The position numbers were made by a program, and so were the translations under genes. This document shows positions 57,414-64,000 of a DNA stretch of 64,000 bases, piece by piece (the stretch's first letter is position 1; the number at the start of each line of letters is the position of its first letter). The notes under the pieces were generated by a model. The model was given only the letters and a program-made list of their open reading frames with translations. It did not search any database and was not told the DNA's origin. The stretch spans positions 11,984,001 to 12,048,000 of the forward strand of contig JAWHQI010000051.1 of assembly GCA_033032865.1 (NCBI GenBank), in the 5' to 3' direction. Origin of the DNA: Dactylorhiza incarnata. Taxonomy: Eukaryota; Streptophyta; Magnoliopsida; Asparagales; Orchidaceae.

Positions 57414-60018
57414 CACGCTGGGTACTTTTATCTAGGGCTTATCCATGACATTCTTTGCATAAACATCATACTAATCATTTAAGTTATGCTTATTTGGCTT
57501 ATTCGAACATGATATCTTGTGCTTACATCTCCTATCATTTTCAACTTACACCATAATTGACAAATATAAGCCTTAGAAAAATTAAAATGAAGATATAATA
57601 AAATATATCTCATGCAATGTTTATTTGGTAAAGTTATATACAAAATCGCTAATGTTTTCATGCAATTTGCACTATCTAGACATCTCCAAAAATTCTGAAA
57701 TTTCTGCATGAAACTACTCTTGGGACACTTAATCAAGACCCACAATCAGAATTTCCAAACTTGAAAATTAGTGTACTGTTTGCCGCGCTAGTGCTAGCTC
57801 GAGTATCAAATTTTTGGTGTTTTTTAAATTTTGAAAAATTACTAAAAATATGTTATTTTATATGTACTTCCTATTTTTATCTTTATGCCATTGTGTGATT
57901 TTTGAAAAATCAAATACAAAATTCCAAAATACAAAAATACAAAAAATATGTCTTTGCTTATTTCTTTAAGGTTTTATTAAAATAATAAAGATTTCTATGT
58001 TTCATTCCTTTGGCAAAAATGACAAGCATGTTCTTTTAGAGTTGGCTAAAAATGTTTAATTTAAAATCTCAAGTTTTCTAAACATTGTTTTGGCTTGTCA
58101 AGCTTAGAATTTAATCTTGTTATGAGCAATGAAAAGTCTATAGTGAATTATGTAGGATTGCGTTTGTATGCCTCTAAGTATGAGTAATGTGTTATGTTTG
58201 ATAATGATCTCTTTACACTCACACTTTTTGGTAGACTACATGTGCCCATAATTCTTAATTTGACATGACTGTGCAGTGTAATAGCTTACAATATTAAGAT
58301 TTCTATCTCTATTACATACACATTATTCAAAACTTTGTTGCACATATAGAAGTGAAATTACAAAATTATAAGTGTTTGCAAAAAACAAGTGAATTCGGAG
58401 AACTTTGTCTTGCTCAAAAAATTCAATAATAAAATGGAAAAGATAACTCCACCAAACACTACTTGAATCTCCCGATAAGTCTTCATAAGCATTGTGAGGT
58501 TGAGAACCTTGGGAAGATTTGTAAAGTGTCTTGTGCAAACTACATTAATACACTTCTATTATGTACAACGGATCACAAAAAAAGAACTCTTATTGAAAAT
58601 AAAATATATGATCCCCCAAGCACTACTTTGCTTCCTGATAAGTTTTAATGGGCATTGTGTGGGCGAAGTACCTTGGTAGTTGTACTTTTTATGCTTTGTA
58701 TCAAATCTAAAATTGATGTGTAGAAGTAGTTAAAAAGATTACATGCTTAATAATGTTTCTGCTTCACTATATAAGTCTTGTGTTTTGGATTATATCACTT
58801 GTATACTTTTATCAAAACACTTTTTATACACATCATTATCTCTCATAAAGCTTCTACTCATGAGAATTGGACTCTAATGCTTCTTTACATAAATTCTCTA
58901 GAAAGCTTTAATAAAAGCACTAGATTGCAATGCACGATCTCTACAATTTTTTTCCTAACTTGAAATGCAAATTAATAACATTATAGTCACTATCTTCTGG
59001 AATATGTGCAATCATGTCTACCATAGTAGTTTTTTTAAACAGAACTCCTTGACTATTGTCATAAAAATCTTACTTGCTTACAAAAACATTCCTTCAAAAT
59101 ATTATTTTTAACTTGGATATTTTTATAAGATTAGTTTTATCCAAATAACATCATTTTTATGGCATAACATCTCTTATTACTATGATATTTGAACTTCCAA
59201 ATTAATGTTGTCTTTGGATAAACAATTTTATTGCCTTCTCGCTTCAAATCTCTCAAAAATTATGCTATAAACCTTAAAGTTTTTAAGAGAAAAATGATTT
59301 ACAAAAACATCTTCTCTTTTTGAATTTAACTCATATTTTCTTCTTATGAATCATCATGATTACAAAAAGATGTTTCTTGTATTTCTATAAGTCTTCCGCA
59401 TCATCAACATATATTTTTTACCTTGCGCTTTCATGCTTATATCAAAGTCTTAAATCTTAAAATTCCTTTTTTTCAACAAGTAGTAGACTTGCGCGGTAAA
59501 ATTTATATTGGTTATTTTAAACACGCATATCATTTTTATGCTAAAAACTCTGATTTAATAATGGATTTCAAAATAGCTATGTGAGTTTTTCAAAAAATTC
59601 AAACAAAAATATAAAAACACATTGGCTATGAAATTATAATTAGATTTAAAATGCTTATATGTTTCCAATAATTATTATCCATGATAAAATATCTCACCAT
59701 AGCGGGGGCATAGGTTTGTAGATGTTAGATAACCTAACCTCTAAGTCATGTCTTGTCCTTAACCATGGAGGGTTCCAGTGGGGCCTTGCGAGGCACTAGG
59801 GGGAAAGAGTGTTATGTTGAGTATTTTCTAGTGTTTGCATATGAGACTAACACCCCAACCTACGACATGTATGCAGCTCCTCATGACCATCCGTCACTTA
59901 GTGCGGGGCTAGGGTGTAGAAATATTGTCTGGGTAGATTGGTTACTTGGAAATCATTACCTTTTTATGCTTAAAACTCTAATATAAAGGGGAAAACTAAC
60001 ATGATAATATTGATTACT
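57414..60018 (+). other. Non-coding body of copia C, right of Tat-1
   Basis: 2.6 kb, AT-rich, no supportable gene on either strand. It has one CGCTAGTGCTAGCTCGAG word near 57784, similar to the LTR palindrome of copia C, and a purine-rich AGCGGGGGCATAG near 59700 that could be a polypurine tract. Otherwise I see nothing in it. Confidence 0.65.
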
Positions 60019-60023
60019 AGGCA
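60019..60023. other. Left TSD of Tat-2 (AGGCA)
   Basis: Five bases before the LTR start TGTACAACCC. The partner is off-window. Confidence 0.45.
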
Positions 60024-60728
60024 TGTACAACCCTGATATTCGCTAGGCAAAGAGACGGTCTAAAGAAGGCAATAGAACGGAGCTCGCTGAAGGGCGAGCG
60101 AGAAGGGTTGGTTGCCGAGATCCAGGCCTCGCCAGACCAGACCTCGGCAGATACCGCTAGGAGGGGGCCAGCGAGGTCCTCGCAGGGCGATCGCCTTGAA
60201 GAGGCACCACGAGCAGGACTCGCGAGAAGGACCGCGAGAGCACCCCACAGGATGGTTCTCGCAGTTTCTTGCCCATAAGCGAATAGGGTCAAATTACCCT
60301 GTCACCCTTGGTGGTCTGCCCTTAGCCTCTCCAAATAGCAGAGTTTGGCTGTTAGCAGACCCATTTGGGGTGCGGATAGTAAAACTAAGAGACGGAATCC
60401 GGTTAGTTGCAGGCCAGGTCAGAAAATCTATAAATAGGACCTCAAGGTCACCTTTGGAGAGGATCTCACTTCAGCTTCCCTCTCCTTAGGCTTTCTTTGG
60501 TTAGCATTTCCAGAGCTCTCCAAGGTGCCCGAGCCTCAGCTTTGGCTTGGGAGGGGAAGCGCTCAACGATCTTCCGGGTTAGTGGAGGGACCTCCTCACT
60601 GTGACTAAGGTCTTAGTCAATTTCCTAATCTTCAGTCTACCTTCCTCGAGGGATCAGTAAGGGCTAGCCTCCCCTCATTTCGGTGAGGGCCCCGAGCTCT
60701 ACCGGTGACCGAGAAATCAGTTTCAACA
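60024..60728 (+). repeat. 5' LTR of Tat-2
   Basis: 705 bp, TGTACAACCC...GTTTCAACA. It matches the ends of the Tat-1 LTR in reverse but lacks the 137-bp array. It has TATAAATA at 60429-60436 and CTCGCGAG-like words (for example near 60210). Confidence 0.9.
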
Positions 60729-60731
60729 TTT

Positions 60732-60748
60732 TGGTGCGGTGAGCGTGG
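60732..60748 (+). promoter_or_regulatory. Primer binding site of Tat-2
   Basis: TGGTGCGGTGAGCGTGG, identical to Tat-1. Confidence 0.8.
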
Positions 60749-60784
60749 AGCGTGGCTGGTTCAAGAAAGTTCCAGAGAAGGGTT

Positions 60785-62333
60785 ATGGCGGGAGATGAAG
60801 AGCAAGGCGAGGAATTCGGCGAGACACCCCAGGTGGCGATGGCCAGGATGCTCACAGATTTCAGAAAGGAGGTGCTCGACACCTTGGGGTTTACGGTCAC
60901 AGCTCTACGAAGAGAGTTTGTGACCCCAACACCTCAGGTGACCCCTCCCCCAGCGGCGGTCGGCGAGAATGCCCCGGGTGGAAGGGCTGGAAAGGAAGTT
61001 GTCGTTGGGTCAGGGCAGGACAGGGAGGGGCGAGTGTTATTGCTGGTGAGCCCCGTGCCGGCGAGCTCCGGGCCGGCGAGCTCAGTGCCGCAAGCTCTGT
61101 CCCAGCGAGCGCGGCGCAGGCGAGAGCACGCCAGGAGGATGCGGCGACGGTCGTGGTGGTCCAGGAGAGCACCGCCCTCGCGAGTACAGTCTCGGCGAGC
61201 TCAAGTTTGGCGAGGGAGCTTGGGGGGCGAGCGGAGCCAGAAAGGGTGGCAGGAGGGGGAAGCCCCTTTTGCTAGCTGGTGCTTTCCGCACCCGTCCCGG
61301 GGGGGGTGGGGGGGGGGGGGGGGGGGGGGGGGTCGGGGAGTGGGACTGGGTATACTACAATGGTAGGGATGACCCTGTCCAGCACCTGCAGAGTTTCGAA
61401 GACTCGGTCTCCACCAGGCCGATGTCAGATGCCTTCAAGTGTCGGCTCTTTGCCATCACCCTTAAGGAGAAGGCCAGGGACTGGTTTCATCAGCTCCCTG
61501 CAGGATCAATCTACGCGTTCGAGGACTTGTGCCGAAGTTTTTTGCTGAGGTTCTCGACCTCCAAAAGGAGGAAGAAGGACGTTGATTCCCTCTTCAAAGT
61601 GAAGCAGGAGCCCAGGGAATCGTTGGCTCAGTATGCGGATCGGTTCCAGGAGGAAGTGCAGCTTACTCAGGAGATGTCAGGGTTTGCGCTCCAACTCGCC
61701 TTCACGGTCGGGTTGAAAGAGAGTTTTTTCAAGATGGCGTTGAAGAGGAAGGCCCCCATCTCCTATGAAGAGCTGATGGAGAGGGGGGCGGAGGAAGTCG
61801 CGAGTGAAGAAGCCAACCCAGAGCTCACCAAGAGGCTAGCAAAGCTTAGTGAGCCGGAGGTGAGGCAGCAGGAGGTCAGGAGAAGGGAAGAGCCCCGGGC
61901 CCCGGAGGGGGGATGGAGGCCGCATGGCGGAGGAATGCAAGGGCAGGGAAGGGGTTACGGCCCAGGAAGGGGTAACCATTTCAGAGGTCAAGGGAGACCC
62001 CACCAGTTGGGGTGGAGGCAGGGCCCGATGCAGATGCCTCCCCCACCTCAACAGGCCATGGCAATAGGCCGAGGAAGAGGAAGAGGAAGGAGAAGCAAGG
62101 GGGAAACAGCAGCCGCTAGGAGGAGAAGGAACAGGATGGCGGAAACTAAGGCGGGGGAGGTGACTTTGTCGTATTGTATCTTCCATGATGAGGAAGGTCA
62201 CTCAACAGACACCTACCCGGAATTCCTGGAGGTGAAAAGGGGTCGAGCCCCCGCGCCAAGGCAACAAGTGAGAATTGAGGAGGCCGAGCCTCGAGGGGAG
62301 GAAGAAGAAAGGTGCGAAGATAGAGTGGATTTG
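60785..62333 (+). pseudogene. gag: gag of Tat-2 (interrupted)
   Basis: Start MAGDEEQGEEFGETP at 60785. After a frame problem near 61025 and two G runs (61299-61306 and 61308-61332) the capsid block is open: NGRDDPVQHLQSFEDSV near 61365, LKEKARDWFHQLPAGSI near 61470, LLRFSTSKRRKKDVDSLF and SLAQYADRFQEEV. A glycine/arginine-rich stretch follows (61920-62090), then a relic of the Tat zinc finger, YCIFHDEEGHSTDTYPEFLE (near 62175), where the last Cys is Tyr. The frame is cut at 62334 by a new LTR. The protein would form the particle core. Confidence 0.85.
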
Positions 62334-64000
62334 TGTAACACCCCAAAATTTTTAGTTCAGCGAAGTAGGCGGAGTGGTAGTATTGCGCTCGGGATAGGCT
62401 AAAAATTCCACAACAGTTCTATGCGCACGACCATTGTCCTCTTCACGCACGACCAGTGATCATGCGCCAATGATCGTGCGTTCATTCGCAAGGAATCGGA
62501 GTTCTGTCTCGGCTTATCGCACGACCATTCTCCTCTTCGCGCACGACCAGTGATCGTGCGCCTGTGATCGTGCGCCCTATTTATTCTGCTCCGCGATTTT
62601 GAGCGGAGAAGACGATCCGGCCGTCCAAATCTTTTGGAATCCGATCCAATGGCTAGGATTAAATGCTGGAGGGTCTTAGGGCTTGTGAGAGGAGATTAAT
62701 CCTCATTCTTTTGAGGTGTTTCTCTCTCCTAGGCTAGAGGAAGAAGAAGGAGGTAAGGAAGAAGAAGGAGAGATCCCGCCATTGACGGAGCTCCGGAGCT
62801 CTGTTTCGCGAGCCATTTCCAGATCTGGAGAGTGCAGCCCAGTGCGGTAGTTTCCCTCCGTCTAAAATCTCGGATCCATGGCGAATAAGAACGCTCCTAG
62901 GGTAACGATTCTTCCTCTTGATTCTTTGGACTTGTCATTTGTCCTCTCCTTCATTTCTCTATGCTTGCATGAGGAATCCCTTTCACCAAACGGGTGAAGT
63001 GTAGGATTTTCCTCAAGTTCTTCGGAACTCCGGGTCGATTGTGTCCGTCCCCGGCATATTGCATGTAGAAAATCCGGTAGTCGTGCGGATTTAGGCATTT
63101 TGTGTGAAGCATATTCGTGGTCGTGAGCCCGAATCGGTGATGATTGGTTTGCGACGTTGCATTTAGGTTAAGCCTAGAATGCGTGCCGGAGACTGACTCC
63201 GTGAAATCATCTTTAGTATTGCGGGATTTAAATTGTAGGCGTCTTGTGAAGATCCTAACGAAAGCCCCATGCTTTGAGATTGGATGAAGGAAAACCTTCA
63301 CCACGAAATTGATGCGGAGTGTATTGTACCTCCTTTGTTGAATATTTGTGAAGCCTAGATCCCTGCGAAGGGGTTAGGTGCGTAGCTTATATTTTGTGTA
63401 GCACGTGAAAGTGCTAAACTCTTACGGGCCGAGGTGAAGCCGTACCCGCGTCGTGCGATAGATCGCGACGATTAGAGCACGAGCAAAGCTAAACCGAACC
63501 CGTTTCCATGCAGATCGGTAAGAGGTCCCTACCTCATGTAAGCCGTGTGATCATGGGAGAGGTCGTGGAAGGTGATTTACCTAGACCGACCAAAAGCTCT
63601 TTTTCCCACCTAAGGCGATGGCCCTTCCGGTGGAGTGTTTTGTGGAATTGATGTTGTTAGCCTCATGCGATTGTTTAGGCGGTTGTGGGCAACCTTCGGG
63701 TGAACCCAACCAACATCATGTGCATACCTAGGTTCCCTCCTTTTTGATGCTCAACCTAGAAGATTGAATGTGCTTGAAACCTCACCTTGTGTAGTTGCAC
63801 CTTCTTTATATTAGTACTTGTGCTAGTATGGCTTGCTTGCAGGGTAGAAGCTCCGCCACCCCGGTAAAGGGGTGGGGTCATTATAATTTGGTCAGCTGTG
63901 CTGACCGTTACTTTGTTTGCCACCACTTGGTGAAATGTTCTTATGCAGGTGCAGGTGAGCCTAGGAAATAGCGGGCGGTGGCCCCTTTGCTGAGTTGGCC
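62334..64000 (+). repeat. LTR starting TGTAACACCCC, truncated by window end
   Basis: At least 1,667 bp of an LTR inserted in Tat-2 gag; the end is outside the window. The TGTAACACCCC start suggests a chromovirus-type element. U3 has CGCACGACC/GATCGTGCG palindromes at about 62420-62575 and the module shared with NA-A (62539-62594), followed by non-coding sequence. I see no gene in it. Confidence 0.75.
62539..62594 (+). promoter_or_regulatory. U3 promoter module shared with NA-A
   Basis: Aligns without gaps to the reverse complement of 38029-38084 (about 7 differences in 56) and of 33295-33350 (about 10). It includes GCGCACGACCAGTGATCGTG and ends TGCTCCGC. A TATTTATT lies within it at about 62579-62586. 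Confidence 0.75.

Larger units (their letters stand above)
26976..60018 (+). mobile_element. Copia C: gag-only copia element
   Basis: Forward element present in two pieces: 26976-30355 and 57414-60018 (then 60019-60023 as probable TSD of Tat-2). The 5' LTR is 26976-28092 and the primer site 28095-28106. One gag-like frame is followed by about 3.4 kb of AT-rich sequence without any recognisable protease, integrase or RT. Removing Tat-1 (30356-57408) and one ATATA copy rejoins the two pieces. The 3' LTR is not in the window. It is probably a non-autonomous derivative of a SIRE-like element. Confidence 0.82.
60024..62333 (+). mobile_element. Tat-2: Tat-like element, 5' part
   Basis: Forward element inserted in copia C. 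It has a 705-bp LTR (60024-60728), a primer site (60732-60748) and gag, cut at 62333/62334 by another LTR. It is the same family as Tat-1 (same LTR ends, primer site and gag start) with a much shorter LTR. Confidence 0.88.

Noticed and set aside
59753..59986. Forward 77-residue frame before Tat-2
   Set aside because: No recognisable features; lies in the non-coding tail of copia C.
60112..60489. 125-residue frame in the Tat-2 LTR
   Set aside because: Entirely within the LTR and spans the TATA box; not supported by the Tat-1 LTR.
62600..64000. Possible host gene promoter or exon at the right edge
   Set aside because: No open frame with support. The sequence continues from a TGTAACACCCC LTR start and is best read as the same LTR.

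Overview
This window is plant nuclear DNA, and essentially all of it is nested LTR retrotransposons. I see no host gene, rRNA, tRNA or CRISPR array. The evidence for a plant is the set of element lineages (Athila-like and Tat-like Ty3/gypsy, a Tekay/Del-like long-LTR chromovirus derivative, Ty1/copia with a tRNA-Met-type primer site), GT-AG introns, and LTRs with TG...CA ends and 5-bp target-site duplications (TSDs). The species cannot be read from the sequence. The density of insertions within insertions suggests a large, repeat-rich genome, probably heterochromatin.

Layout, left half. 1-8505 is the 3' part of a forward Athila-like element (gag, pol, long 3' non-coding region, 3' LTR). It sits in the reverse transcriptase of a reverse-strand copia element (copia A, 8506-12882 and 25192-25416). 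The 5' LTR of copia A is split by a reverse-strand, chromovirus-like, pol-less element with 3.66-kb LTRs (12883-25186, TSD CGGTC). The left LTR of that element carries an Athila solo LTR (13524-15094, TSD CCAAG); the sister LTR preserves the empty site. Copia A itself lies in the gag of an older copia B (25417-26975).

Layout, right half. Copia B is cut by copia C (LTR 26976-28092, then a gag-only body), which resumes at 57414-60018. Copia C is split by a 27-kb reverse-strand Tat-like element (Tat-1, 30356-57408, TSD ATATA) and then by a forward Tat-2 (from 60024). Tat-1 contains two antisense, intron-bearing genes between pol and its 3' LTR. It was hit twice by non-autonomous Athila-type elements that encode only a double zinc-knuckle protein: NA-A at 32274-38533 (TSD GCACC) and NA-B, a tandem three-LTR array, at 41943-52756 (TSD ATCAC). 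NA-B in turn holds a 2.9-kb solo LTR (46942-49880, TSD TCCAG). The gag of Tat-2 is cut at 62334 by a further LTR that runs off the window.

How the parts relate. Every coding region is broken by stops, frameshifts or insertions, so nothing here looks mobile on its own. The non-autonomous elements keep LTR ends, primer site and polypurine-like sites resembling those of the autonomous Athila element, as expected if they use proteins supplied in trans. Each LTR family carries its own array of short CG-centred palindromes, in most cases just upstream of a TATA box. One 56-bp U3 promoter module is shared between two otherwise different LTR families. I regard that sharing, together with the zinc-knuckle-only elements and their three evenly spaced polypurine sites, as the most interesting content.
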